A DNA stretch of 64,000 bases. Origin: Streptomyces cathayae (lineage in GTDB: Bacteria > Actinomycetota > Actinomycetes > Streptomycetales > Streptomycetaceae). The stretch covers positions 4,526,001-4,590,000 of the forward strand of contig NZ_CP121682.1 in the NCBI RefSeq assembly GCF_029760955.1, given 5' to 3'. The notes under the pieces were generated by a model. That model did no database searches. It was not told where the DNA came from and saw only the letters and a program-made list of their open reading frames with translations. Below are positions 8,453-16,697 of this stretch, in pieces (the first letter of the stretch is position 1; every line of letters begins with the position of its first letter). A program made the position numbers and the translations under genes.

Positions 8453-8527
8453 ATGGCCAAGCGAGCCAACAAACGACGCGGCCGTAAGAAGAAGAAGGCC
8501 AACCACGGCAAGCGCCCCAACAGCTGA
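8453..8527 (+). CDS. 50S ribosomal protein bL37-like, 24 aa
   Basis: A 24-codon gene reading MAKRANKRRGRKKKK followed by ANHGKRPNS. This strongly basic peptide with the invariant NHGKRPN end matches bL37, the tiny actinobacterial protein found in the mycobacterial 50S subunit near the 23S rRNA core (family knowledge). AGGGAGATG lies 8 bases upstream as a ribosome-binding site. At 75 bases it falls below most gene-finding cut-offs and is easily missed. It stands alone, between the 185-aa hypothetical and a stretch of broken genes. Confidence 0.8.
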   Translation: MAKRANKRRGRKKKKANHGKRPNS

Positions 8528-8602
8528 GCCTGAGCCCATCGAACACGCCACCGAGGACGATGAACCGCTCCGGGGCTGATGGAGGCTCTGATACGCCTCC
8601 CC

Positions 8603-9110
8603 CTACCGTGCTGTGGTCGCCGCGGCCACGAACACCGGCAGCGCCAGGAAGAGCCGGTCGGCCCTGGCCCGTGCCCGCTGCTCGGTGAGCCGGCCACCCG
8701 CCTGCTTGCGCGTGACGGCGCCGGCGGAGCAGGCTCCCTCGACCAGTCCGGTGAGCAAGGGCGACATCGCCGGTCCGGTGCACACCCCGGTGTGCACCTC
8801 GACCGTCACGTCGTCGAAGCCGGTGTCCAGGAGAGGGCTGCGGTACCGGCGGGCGGAGCGCGGGCCGGCGATCAGGCTCGCGCGGGCGTGCACGACGGCG
8901 CGGGGGAGGGCCGGATCGTCGGAGTCGATGACGATGGTGTCCCAGTCCCGGCCGATCAGCGTGATCCGCCCTTCGGGCGCGAGAACCCTGCGGGTCTCTG
9001 CCGACGCTCCCTCTGGCTCGGCCGGTTCGTGGAACACTTGGTCGGCTCGGTAGGCGCCCACAGAGGTGTCCGGCAGCGGCAGGTCGTACGCCCCCGCGAT
9101 CCGGAAGCAC
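8603..9110 (-). pseudogene. SAM-dependent methyltransferase, N-terminally truncated
   Basis: The frame carries AYDLPLPDTSVGAYRADQVF, then RRVLAPEGRITLIGRDWDTI and LLDTGFDDVTVEVHTGV. These are motifs II/post-II and the C-terminal part of a UbiE-type class I methyltransferase. The SAM-binding motif I (E/DxGxGxG) that should precede it is absent. Instead the sequence joins a LacI-regulator fragment directly at about 9110-9123. The enzyme cannot be active as it stands. A GTG at 9061 could start a 152-residue remnant, but no ribosome-binding site supports it. Confidence 0.65.
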
Positions 9111-9122
9111 GCGTGGAGTTGC

Positions 9123-9646
9123 CGTGCGCCTCTGCCAGGGGGTACAGCCCGCTCTCCCGGAGTACGTCGTGGAAGCCGGTACGGCGGTCCGCCCCGGCCT
9201 GGAGGTCCGGGGGCCGGTGATGGTCGCGATACGGCGTCGCCCCTGCTCGACGAGGTGCCGGACCGTCAGCCGGGCGCCTTCAGCGTCGTCGACGTCGACG
9301 GACCGGTCGGGGACGTAGCCGGTGGGGCGGTCCACCAGCACGGTGGGCGTCCCGAACCGTTCGATTTCAGCGGGCAGCGGGTCCTCGCCCCGGAATGAAC
9401 TGAGCAGGGCCCGTCGACGTGGCGGGCCCTGAGGAACGCGGTCAGCCGGTCGCGGTCCCGCTGGGACTGGGCGTTGGCCGGCAGCAGTGGGATTCCCCTG
9501 TCCGCGAGGCCCGCGGTGGCGCCCCGCACGACGGCCGAGAAGCAGGGTTCCTCCCGGAAGACCCGCTCCTGCTCGACGGCGACGGCGACGGCGAAGGCGA
9601 CGGCGACGGCGACGACGAAGGCGACGGTGTCGGTGCGCCGGCGCAC
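9123..9646 (-). pseudogene. LacI-family regulator fragment with two frameshifts
   Basis: Three reading frames in succession carry one LacI/PurR-type effector domain. The first runs from RRTDTVAFVVAV to RDRLTAFLRARHVDG; the second is SSFRGEDPLPAEIERFGTP, RHLVEQGRRRIATITGP; the third is LQAGADRRTGFHDVLRESGL. The DNA-binding helix-turn-helix is missing on the 5' side and the rest of the effector domain on the 3' side. A (GGCGAC)n expansion inserted near the N terminus turns it into an alternating VAVAFAVAVAV tract. It is a clear relic. The bordering methyltransferase fragment suggests a deletion joined two genes. Confidence 0.75.
9575..9628. repeat. GGCGAC hexanucleotide microsatellite
   Basis: About eight imperfect tandem units of GGCGAC (with GGCGAA and GACGAC variants) lie inside the LacI pseudogene. 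All units stay in the hexamer register. It probably grew by slippage after the gene lost function. Confidence 0.8.
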
Positions 9647-9896
9647 GAGGGCGCGAGCCGCCGGATCGGGTACATGACCCCGTTCCCCGTTCGCGGACGG
9701 CCCGGGACGGCACCGTCCGCCGTCGAGCCGACCGCGACGTCAGGCCGCGATTCCGGTTGGCCGACGGGTTCTTCCCCCCGGTCGTACCGAAGGCCCGGTG
9801 CGACCGGGGTACGCGGAGAAGGGAATACCCGGACAAACCTTCCGTCAGGAGGCTCCGGCTTTCGGACACTTCCGAAAGCCGGCGGCGGGGTGGCCG

Positions 9897-10862
9897 TCAG
9901 GCCTGGTCGAGGCGCGCTCGCTGGTCGGGCTCCAGACGCAGGTCCACAGCAGCAAGGAGCTCATCGAGTTGCTCGACGGAACTGACGCCCGCAATGGGGA
10001 TCACCGGAGGGGTGCCGTGCAGCAGCCAGGCCAGCACCACCTGGTGGGGCGTGGCATCCAGCTCGGATGCCACCTCGCGCAGAACCGCCAGTCGCGGTGC
10101 GGTGCCCGGGTGGTCGTAGGCAGGCGACAGCGGTTTGTCACCCCGTGTATAGGCGCCGAACAGGAGGGTGGAATAAGCCATGAGCGTCAGATCCTGCTCG
10201 CTGCGCACGTAGTCCAGCATCTCCGGCGTCACATGGACGTGACCCCCTTCGGGCAGGGCGACGTCGAACCGCGGCTGGAGGTAGGAATATCGCTGCTGCA
10301 CACAGCTGTAGCTCGCCCAGCCGTTGTCCTGGGCGACGGCACGGGCCTGCTCGACACGCCAGGCCGGATGGTTGGAGGCGCCCAGCACCCCCACCCGGCC
10401 GTCGGAGACCAGCTCGTTCAGGGCGCCGAGGGTCTCCTCCAGTGGGACGGTCCGGTCTTCGACGTGCGACCAGTACAGGTCGATACGGTCCGTGCCCAGG
10501 CGGCGCAGGCTCTCCTGCGCGGCCTTGCGTACCACGGGCGCGGACAGGCCCTCGGCCGTCTCCAGTCCGGTCCCGGGAACGGTGGGGCGCCCGCCGAACT
10601 TCGTGGAGATCACCACCTCCTCGTACAGCTTCCGGTCGGCCAGCCAGCGGCCGATCGTGGACTCGCTCTCGTCTCCCGTGCTTCCCGGAAGCCAGAAGAC
10701 GTAGTTGTTGGAGGTGTCGATGAGGTTCCCGCCGGCCTCGACGAAACGGTCGAGGATGGCGAAGGAGGTGCGCTCGTCGACGGTGCTGCCGAAGGGCAGC
10801 GCCCCCAGGCAGAGTGCGCTGACCTCGGGACCACTCGGACCTCCGATGCGGCGTCGCAACAT
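9897..10862 (-). CDS. aldo/keto reductase
   Basis: 321-residue soluble oxidoreductase of the AKR fold. Visible landmarks are LDRFVEAGGNLIDTSNNYVF (catalytic Asp then Tyr), VVISTKFGG (catalytic Lys), RIDLYWSHVEDR (catalytic His), GASNHPAWRVEQA and the C-terminal IPIAGVSSVEQLDELLAAVD cofactor-binding end. The family reduces carbonyls with NADPH; the substrate is not evident. The start at 10862 is set by AAGGAGAT seven bases upstream; the frame is open 31 codons further but without support. It is isolated between broken genes and divergent from the MFS remnant. Confidence 0.9.
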   Translation of the reverse strand: MLRRRIGGPSGPEVSALCLGALPFGSTVDERTSFAILDRFVEAGGNLIDTSNNYVFWLPGSTGDESESTIGRWLADRKLYEEVVISTKFGGRPTVPGTGLETAEGLSAPVVRKAAQESLRRLGTDRIDLYWSHVEDRTVPLEETLGALNELVSDGRVGVLGASNHPAWRVEQARAVAQDNGWASYSCVQQRYSYLQPRFDVALPEGGHVHVTPEMLDYVRSEQDLTLMAYSTLLFGAYTRGDKPLSPAYDHPGTAPRLAVLREVASELDATPHQVVLAWLLHGTPPVIPIAGVSSVEQLDELLAAVDLRLEPDQRARLDQA

Positions 10863-11052
10863 GTCGGATCTCCTTGATGCCATAGGTGCCACGGGGGCAT
10901 GGGGCATGGGGGGCATGAGGGGGCATGGGACGGTCGGCCGCTCATGGTGGGCCACCGGGCCGCACTGACAACCTAGGCGCCGATCGGTACGGGGTCCCGG
11001 TCCGGTTGCAGGCCGGAAATCCAGGCCAATCGTCCTTACGGCCGAGGTTCGG

Positions 11053-11350
11053 CGCGTTCCCCCGCAGACCCGACTGCCTCCACGGCCGCCCTGCTGATCG
11101 GGTTCGGGTTCTTCCGCGTGGGCCTGGCCTGTGTGAGGCCGCAGACGTTCAAGGCGGTGGAGGGCCTTTCCACAGGAGACGGGTCGAGCGGTCGCCGCTG
11201 TCGCGACGCCGGGCTACGCCGGCCCGATCAACGGCCGCCGCTGATCGGGCCACTGGCCCATCCGCTGGGGCTGCCGACAGCCCTGGGCCTGCTGGTGCTG
11301 CTCATGCCCGCCGTCGCGCTCGCCCCCGTGTCATCGCCGTCCGGTCCTTC
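11053..11350 (+). pseudogene. MFS transporter remnant
   Basis: The piece ALLIGFGFFRVGLACVRPQT, then after a frame change PPLIGPLAHPLGLPTALGLL, resembles helices near the C terminus of a 12-helix major facilitator protein. The linking part AVAAVATPGYAGP is readable only in another frame, and no start or N-terminal half exists. It lies head-to-head across from the MocR regulator, which in related arrangements controls a neighbouring transporter. That target seems lost here. Confidence 0.55.
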
Positions 11351-11418
11351 GCACACCCCCAGCACGGCGAACAGCCCCCGGGGAGGGACAGCCGACGATC
11401 AGGTGAACCGGGCACCCG

Positions 11419-12843
11419 TCACTCGCGGGTCCTGCTGATGCCTGCGGTCCGTACGGCCTCCGACAGCCGGCCGACTGCTTCCGGCACGGCCGCGTCCGAG
11501 AGGTTGCCGTATCCGAGTACCAGGGCGGGCGGGCCGGGCCGGGCACCCATCCGGTACTCGTCCAGGTCCACCAGACGCAGCCCCCGCCGCGCCGCCCGGT
11601 GCACCACCCGCGCGGCGCCGCGGCCGTCGAGGTGGAGCAGCAGATGGAAGCCGGCCGCAGCACCCGAGATCTCAAGCCCGGGCAGTGCCGATGCCAGTTC
11701 CGCGAGCAGGAGGTCCCGGCGGCTGCGGTACCTCAACCGCGACGCCCGCAGATGGCCGTCATACCACCCCGCGTCCAGGAACGCCGCGAACGCGAGCTGA
11801 TCGATGACCGGCGGTGGCGTGACGGCCACCGCCGCCTCATGCATCGCCTCGGCCCAGCGCGGCGGGGCGACCACCCAGCCGATCCGCAGGGCGGGGGAAA
11901 GCGTTTTGCTCAGCGACCCCATGAGCGCCACCCGGGCGCTGTCCATACCCTGAACGGTGCCGACAGGACGGCGGTCGTAGCGGAACTCGGCGTCGTAGTC
12001 GTCTTCCAGCACCAGCCCGTCGACCTCCCGTGCCCAGTCCAGGAGTTCGGCACGGCGGGCGGGGGAAAGCACCGTTCCGGTGGGGAACTGGTGGGCGGGC
12101 GCCACGACGACCGCGCGGGTGCGTGGGCTCGCCCGCAGCCGGTCGATGCGCAGACCGTCGCGGTCGACCGCCACCGGAACGGGCGTCAGACCGACGGCGG
12201 ACACCGCGGATGACAGTCGCGACCAGCCCGGATCCTCCACGGCCACATGAGTGTGGCCCGCCGACCGCAGCACACGGCACATGCGCACGACCCCGTCCAG
12301 GGTGCCGTTGCACACGACCAAGTCGTCGGCGGAGGCGACCGCGCCCCGTCCCCGCACGAGATACGCGGCCAGCCGCTCCCGCAGCCGTGGATGGCCGAGG
12401 ACGTCCGGATAGCCGAGATCCGAGGAAGCGATCGACGCGGTCACCTCCCGCACCGCGTCCGCCCACCGCTTCCTGGGAAACGCCCGCAGGTCGGGCATGC
12501 CCGGCAGCATCTCGAACTCGACCGGCGCGGCGACCCGCGGCTTCGCGTGGGGCCGCCTCTGATCCGGCACCGCCGTGGCCCGCACTCTGGTCGCCGAGCC
12601 GCTGCGGGCTTCCAGATAGCCCTCTGCGATGAGCTGGGTGTAGGCCTCGGTGATCACCCAGCGGGAACACCCCAGATCCGCGGCGAGCACCCGACTCGGC
12701 GGCAGCGCGCTGCCGGGTGCGATGCGGCCGCCGACCACGGCGGAGCGCAGGGCTCCGCACAGTCTGCGGTGCAGTGGCCCCTCGGGTCGGTCGTCGAGTT
12801 CGAGCAGGGTGCTCCAGGCCGGGCTCTCTCGGTCCTGCCGCAT
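11419..12843 (-). CDS. MocR-type PLP-dependent transcriptional regulator
   Basis: 474-residue GntR/MocR protein. Residues about 20-90 are a winged helix (PLHRRLCGALRSAVVGGRI, LPPSRVLAADLGCSRWVITE, AYTQLIAEGYLEARSGS). Residues about 120-460 are a fold-type I aminotransferase domain: VCNGTLDGVVRMCRVL, VLEDDYDAEFRYDRRPVG, and the PLP lysine in LMGSLSKTLSPALRIGWVV. MocR proteins sense B6 vitamers or amino compounds and regulate a nearby gene. Start ATG at 12843 precedes the winged helix; the frame is open further upstream but is not conserved in character. The adjacent MFS remnant may have been its target. Confidence 0.9.
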   Translation of the reverse strand: MRQDRESPAWSTLLELDDRPEGPLHRRLCGALRSAVVGGRIAPGSALPPSRVLAADLGCSRWVITEAYTQLIAEGYLEARSGSATRVRATAVPDQRRPHAKPRVAAPVEFEMLPGMPDLRAFPRKRWADAVREVTASIASSDLGYPDVLGHPRLRERLAAYLVRGRGAVASADDLVVCNGTLDGVVRMCRVLRSAGHTHVAVEDPGWSRLSSAVSAVGLTPVPVAVDRDGLRIDRLRASPRTRAVVVAPAHQFPTGTVLSPARRAELLDWAREVDGLVLEDDYDAEFRYDRRPVGTVQGMDSARVALMGSLSKTLSPALRIGWVVAPPRWAEAMHEAAVAVTPPPVIDQLAFAAFLDAGWYDGHLRASRLRYRSRRDLLLAELASALPGLEISGAAAGFHLLLHLDGRGAARVVHRAARRGLRLVDLDEYRMGARPGPPALVLGYGNLSDAAVPEAVGRLSEAVRTAGISRTRE

Positions 12844-13282
12844 GACGGCCGATGCTATCCGAGCGTCCACGCCGTCTTGCCTGCGCGCGCAGCAACGTTG
12901 AGGAACCGCACCGCAGGACGGTGAACGCCGAAGACGGATACGCGGCCCGCGAAGACCTGGCGCACCCTCTGCCCGTCGCGATCGCCGCCGGCCGGTAAGA
13001 ACAGGACTGCCGCGCTCTCGTCCGTGCCTGTGCCCTCGAAGCGGGAACCACGCCGGACCGGCTGCAAGCGGAACTGACCGGAGCACCGCGCGCCAGTGAC
13101 AGCGTGATCCGGGAAAGCCTCACACGCCGCTCAGAGCTCGGACCTGCACCCCGTACAGAGAGCACCCCTGACGGACGCACGCACCTGAGGAGATCGTCGA
13201 GCAGCGGCACCGACTCACGCGGACGAGGCCGACCAGAGCGCCTCCCTGGGGGAGAAATCCCAGGTCAGAGGGTAATGCGCTG
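12844..13282. other. gene-poor stretch with a possible relic frame
   Basis: On the plus strand two short in-frame pieces, about 12921-13008 (VNAEDGYAAREDLAHPLPVA) and about 13011-13110 (EQDCRALVRACALEAGTT), are separated by a stop. They look like the remains of one small gene that I cannot name. A weak hairpin (CTGGG / CCCAG) precedes the tRNA fragment at 13283. Confidence 0.35.
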
Positions 13283-13323
13283 TGCCCCGGCAGGATTCGA
13301 ACCTGCGACACCCGCTTGAGGAG
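13283..13323 (-). repeat. tRNA-Arg(CCU) 3'-half copy A (putative attachment site)
   Basis: About 41 bases match the 3' half of the intact tRNA gene at 27769-27841: T-arm GGTTCGAATCC, variable region and anticodon-arm 3' side. One C is missing from the acceptor run. Homology ends just past the anticodon triplet. Unlike copies B-D it is not followed by the 127-bp shared sequence. It is the outermost (leftmost) fragment of the array. Confidence 0.85.
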
Positions 13324-13591
13324 TTCGGTCCGATCCTGCTCCGGTTGCTGTCGGTGACTGGTGCGACGGCCGGACAGGGGTGCTGACGTACGTCCCGGGT
13401 CGACGTCGTTGACGGCAGACGTGAAGGTCGGCGACCTTCTGGTCCGTGGCTCTGCGGAGCTCGGTCAGCGCTGGTCGGACGGGTCGCTTCCTGGTTCCCG
13501 GCGGGCGCTGCCGACCGGGACGGCCGCCGGGGTTGCCGTACTTCGCTGCTGTACGGCGACCCCGGCAGTTCGCGGTGGCTGCGACCGTCGC

Positions 13592-13894
13592 TCAGGCCCG
13601 CGCGTAGGTGAGGCAGTCGACCTGCTCGTGCTCATGACCGACGGTGATGGACGGGGCGTGGCACTCCAGCCCGGTGTTGTGCCGGCAGTCGGCCATCTTG
13701 CACGCTCCGACCCGGCCGGTGACGGACGGCTCTCCCCCCTCCATGTCCGCGCTCATGAACGTGTCACAGACGGGGGCGCCGGCGTCTCCCACGGTGATCG
13801 CCACGGCGTGGCAGGTGTGGTCGTGGTTGTAGGCGCAGCTCTCGGCCGCGCATTCGCTGATGACCGGCAGTTGCATGACGGGCGTGGCTGCCAT
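13592..13894 (-). CDS. DUF1540 protein with two Cys-rich metal-binding-like motifs
   Basis: 100-residue protein containing two copies of the DUF1540 motif: CAAESCAYNHDHTCHAVAIT near residues 15-34 and CKMADCRHNTGLECHAPSIT near residues 65-84. Each has three Cys plus His in the spacing C-x4-C-x6-C-H. DUF1540 is predicted to bind metal, probably zinc; its function is unknown. A central Cys adds a possible ligand. The N terminus (VMQLPVIS) is typical of Streptomyces members. It is the first recognisable gene inside the tRNA-bounded array and reads toward fragment A. Confidence 0.85.
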   Translation of the reverse strand: MAATPVMQLPVISECAAESCAYNHDHTCHAVAITVGDAGAPVCDTFMSADMEGGEPSVTGRVGACKMADCRHNTGLECHAPSITVGHEHEQVDCLTYARA

Positions 13895-13988
13895 GAGAGG
13901 GTCTGCTTTCTTGAGATGTCCTACGGGTCGGTCGCTGTGGTGGTGGCCCTCCCTGAGCGGCGTGGCACGCCACCACCACGAGCAACGG

Positions 13989-14218
13989 TCACTGCTCCGG
14001 CTTGCCGGACCGGCGCCTCAGCTCGTCCACGTCCCGCCGAGGCCTGGCGATCTCGTTCTGGAGCTGTCGCAGGCAGTCCCTGGTTTCTCCGCGTCCGCGG
14101 CGCGGGCACGAGGCTCCGGCGGCGGCGCGTAAGGACGGGGTGCCGGAGAGTGGTCATGGGGTGGCGGGTACGGAGGGGCATGGCGGTGCCGTGGACCGCG
14201 TCCACGCCGACAGCTCAT
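13989..14218 (-). pseudogene. small His/Pro-rich coiled-coil protein, frameshifted
   Basis: A strong ribosome-binding site (GGAAGGGAG) precedes ATG at 14218. The frame begins MSCRRGRGPRHRHAPPYPPP, then a Pro-rich stretch to AADAEK. In another frame the sequence continues as CLRQLQNEIARPRRDVDEL followed by RRRSGKPEQ and a stop at 13989, an apparent coiled coil. The two halves together resemble the common layout of a short His/Pro-rich head and one heptad helix. The total length is not a multiple of three, so a one- or two-base indel near 14090 is inferred. A sequencing error is possible. Confidence 0.45.
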
Positions 14219-14866
14219 GGGACGCTCCCTTCCTGACTTCACTTCCACTTTCCGCGATGTTCGGTGGTGGCGCACTTCGTCCGGGGGCAGAAGGCCTGAG
14301 GCCGACAGGCCGACCGCTTCCCTCTTCCCCAGGGGGAGGGGGGCGATCGTCCCTCCCGGTGTGGTCCGTACCGCCGCGGACGTCGACGCCGCCGACGGTC
14401 CAGCGGCTCCGGCCACGGGCCTCGCCCAGGCCTCGGGCCATCCGCCGGGCCCGAGCCGGCCGGGACGGCGAGCCGTTCCCGGCCAGGGCACACGGTGCAT
14501 AAGTGGCGCACTGTCACATGGCATCCCATACTGGGCCAAGTGTCACGGGAAGCAGGCCGCTCGATGAAGAGCGCCTGCCTCGCCTCGCGGCGGCCGGAAT
14601 CGAAGTGCTGGGCCCTGCTCAAGGGCCCGCCCGGGTAGCCCGCCCTCACTTCCGACAGCACGGCTGACCTCACCAGTGGCACCCCTCCCGACAGCACCCG
14701 TGACACCGACCGTGGCCGCGTGCGACAGCACGACGGTCGCCGGACACCGGTGAGGGGTCGCTGGACACCCTGCCGAAGAAAACTCGTCGCGCGATGCATC
14801 CGAGAAGCCGCTCATCCGGAAGCCGGGCCCCACGTGTGACCGGGGTCCCCCACGAAGGGAGTTCCG
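14219..14866. other. 650-bp gap, no gene recognised
   Basis: No frame here has a plausible start with coding character. It contains two TGTCAC direct repeats near 14514 and 14550 in AT-richer sequence, which may be a promoter or operator for the downstream DUF4397-sortase pair. Confidence 0.4.
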
Positions 14867-15709
14867 ATGACGAACTCGCGCAGCAGGAAGATCGCCACCG
14901 CCACCGCCAGTGCCTGCGTACTGTCCCTCGCCGTGGCCGTCCCCGCCTCCGCGGACGGTACGGCGCAGGAGGGCGGCAAGGCGTCCGTGTCCGTCTTCCA
15001 CGGCGTTCCGGGCCTCACCGTCGACGTGTACGCCAACGGGAACGAACTGCTTCCCGACTTCAAGCCCGGCACCCTGACCGAACCCCAGTCCCTGGACCCG
15101 GGCGTGTACGACATCGAGGTCTTCGCCGACGGCAAGGGCCCCGACGGCGGTCCCGCCATCCAGAAGAGCGTCGAGATCCCGGCCGGGGCGAACGCCACGC
15201 TCGCGGCCCACCTCGACGCGCGGGGCACCCCCGTACTCACCGCGTTCGTCAACGACACCTCCAAGGTCCCGGCCGGTCGGTCGCGGCTGACCGTCCGTCA
15301 CGTGGCCGCGGCACCCGCCGTGGACGTCCGCGCGGGCGGCGAGCCGGTCATCGAGGGCCTGACCAACCCGAACGAGAAGTCGCTCGAGGTGCCCGCCGGC
15401 ACGGTGAGCGCCGATGTCGTCCTGGCCGGAACCGACACCGTGGTCATCGGCCCCGCCGACCTGGACCTCGCCGAGGGCACCAGCACGGTCGTCTACGCCT
15501 GGGGCAGCGCCGCGGACAAGAACCTCGCGCTGAAGACGCAGACGATCAGCGGCATGGAATCCGCGCCGCGCGGTGTGAACGCCGGCGAGAGCGGCACGAT
15601 GGCCGCCGACAACGAGTCCGCCACCGTCTGGCTCGCCTGGGGCGCCACGGGCGCCGTCGCGGTCGCCGGTCTGCTGGCCGCCCGCCGCCGGTACTCCCGA
15701 AGCCACTGA
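14867..15709 (+). CDS. secreted DUF4397 cell-surface protein
   Basis: 280-residue exported protein. Residues 1-30 are a Sec signal peptide (basic start, ATATASACVLSLAVAVPASA, cleavage after ASA). Two DUF4397 units follow: VSVFHGVPGLTVDVYANGNE near 38, and LTVRHVAAAPAVDVRAGGEP near 145. The C terminus is a membrane helix (VWLAWGATGAVAVAGLLAA) and an RRR tail, the shape of a sortase anchor, but no LPXTG-like motif precedes it. GAAGGGAG sits before the ATG. A class F sortase starts five bases after the stop, so the pair forms an operon. The function is probably cell-wall or envelope display. Confidence 0.85.
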   Translation: MTNSRSRKIATATASACVLSLAVAVPASADGTAQEGGKASVSVFHGVPGLTVDVYANGNELLPDFKPGTLTEPQSLDPGVYDIEVFADGKGPDGGPAIQKSVEIPAGANATLAAHLDARGTPVLTAFVNDTSKVPAGRSRLTVRHVAAAPAVDVRAGGEPVIEGLTNPNEKSLEVPAGTVSADVVLAGTDTVVIGPADLDLAEGTSTVVYAWGSAADKNLALKTQTISGMESAPRGVNAGESGTMAADNESATVWLAWGATGAVAVAGLLAARRRYSRSH

Positions 15710-15714
15710 CGGCC

Positions 15715-16401
15715 ATGCGCTCCTCCCTCAGGGGCGGGCGGCCCACCGCGGCGGCCGTCGGGGCCGCCGCGGTGGTCGCCGTCGTCCTGACGGCGCTGCT
15801 GTTCTGGTCGCTGTGGCCGTCCGGAACCTCGGCGCCGTCGGACTTCGGCACCCGGCCGCGGGCCCAGGAGCCCACGGCCGGGGCCTCGTTCGAGGGCCAC
15901 GACAGTGGACCGGGCGAGACGGAGAACGCGTCCGGCCCCGTACCCGAGCCGACGGCGCTGCGCATTCCACGGGTCTCTCTGGACGCCCGGCTCCAGGGCG
16001 TGGGCGTCAAGGACGACGGAACGGTGGAGATCCCCGACAGCGTGGGGCAGGCCGGCTGGTACCGCCACGGCCCCGCGCCGGGCGCCCCCGCCGGATCCGC
16101 CGTCCTCATCGGCCATGTGGACCACCGCACCGGCGACCTGGGTGCCTTCGCCAAGCTGTACGGACTCCGGAAGGGCGACGACGCCACCGTCACCCGCGAG
16201 GGCGCACCCCCCGTGAGGTACAAGGTGACGGCCCGCGAGGTGGTCGACAAGGACGGACTCCCCGACGAGGTGTTCCGGCGCCACGGACGGCCGGTCCTGA
16301 CCCTGGTCACCTGCGCTCCCCCGTACGACCGCGAACGCGGCGGCTACCAGCGGAACTTGCTGGTGTACGCCGTTCCCGCCCAGGAGCGCGGCCAGGGGTG
16401 A
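15715..16401 (+). CDS. class F sortase
   Basis: 228-residue membrane-anchored transpeptidase. An N-terminal helix (VGAAAVVAVVLTALLFWSLW) is followed by a Pro/Gly/Glu-rich linker and the sortase beta-barrel from about residue 85 (ALRIPRVSLDARLQGVGV). The catalytic triad is visible: His near 134 in LIGHVDHRTGDLGAFAKL, Cys near 200 in LTLVTCAPPYD, and Arg in the following RERGGYQRN segment. Class F sortases attach surface proteins to peptidoglycan in actinobacteria. Its partner is expected to be the DUF4397 protein encoded immediately upstream, though a standard sorting signal is not obvious there. Confidence 0.9.
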   Translation: MRSSLRGGRPTAAAVGAAAVVAVVLTALLFWSLWPSGTSAPSDFGTRPRAQEPTAGASFEGHDSGPGETENASGPVPEPTALRIPRVSLDARLQGVGVKDDGTVEIPDSVGQAGWYRHGPAPGAPAGSAVLIGHVDHRTGDLGAFAKLYGLRKGDDATVTREGAPPVRYKVTAREVVDKDGLPDEVFRRHGRPVLTLVTCAPPYDRERGGYQRNLLVYAVPAQERGQG

Positions 16402-16697
16402 CCGGCTCGGAGCCCGCCAACGAACCGGAGGCGATGGCCTGACGGCCCAGCAGTGCAATCCGGAGGGGAACGACTTCTGCGGGGTGCAGCGGACCGGGTC
16501 TGCCCGGTGGGGCACGCCCCACCCGCGACTCCTGCCGTGCCTGCGTGAGTTGCGCGAGCGCGGACGCCTCCGTAGGTCCCGCTACCCTTGCGGGCACGCC
16601 GTCCTGACGATCATGGCGGCCGGCTTCACAAGAGATACCGGTACCCGCTCGACGTACCCGAGTACGTGTGTTCAGGGGCCGGTTGGGAGGGGGTCCC

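Noticed and set aside
8436..9869. A 477-codon minus-strand frame spanning the methyltransferase and LacI remnants
   Set aside because: Only its middle part matches LacI; the rest is out-of-frame Arg-rich sequence. Treated as pseudogene fragments instead.
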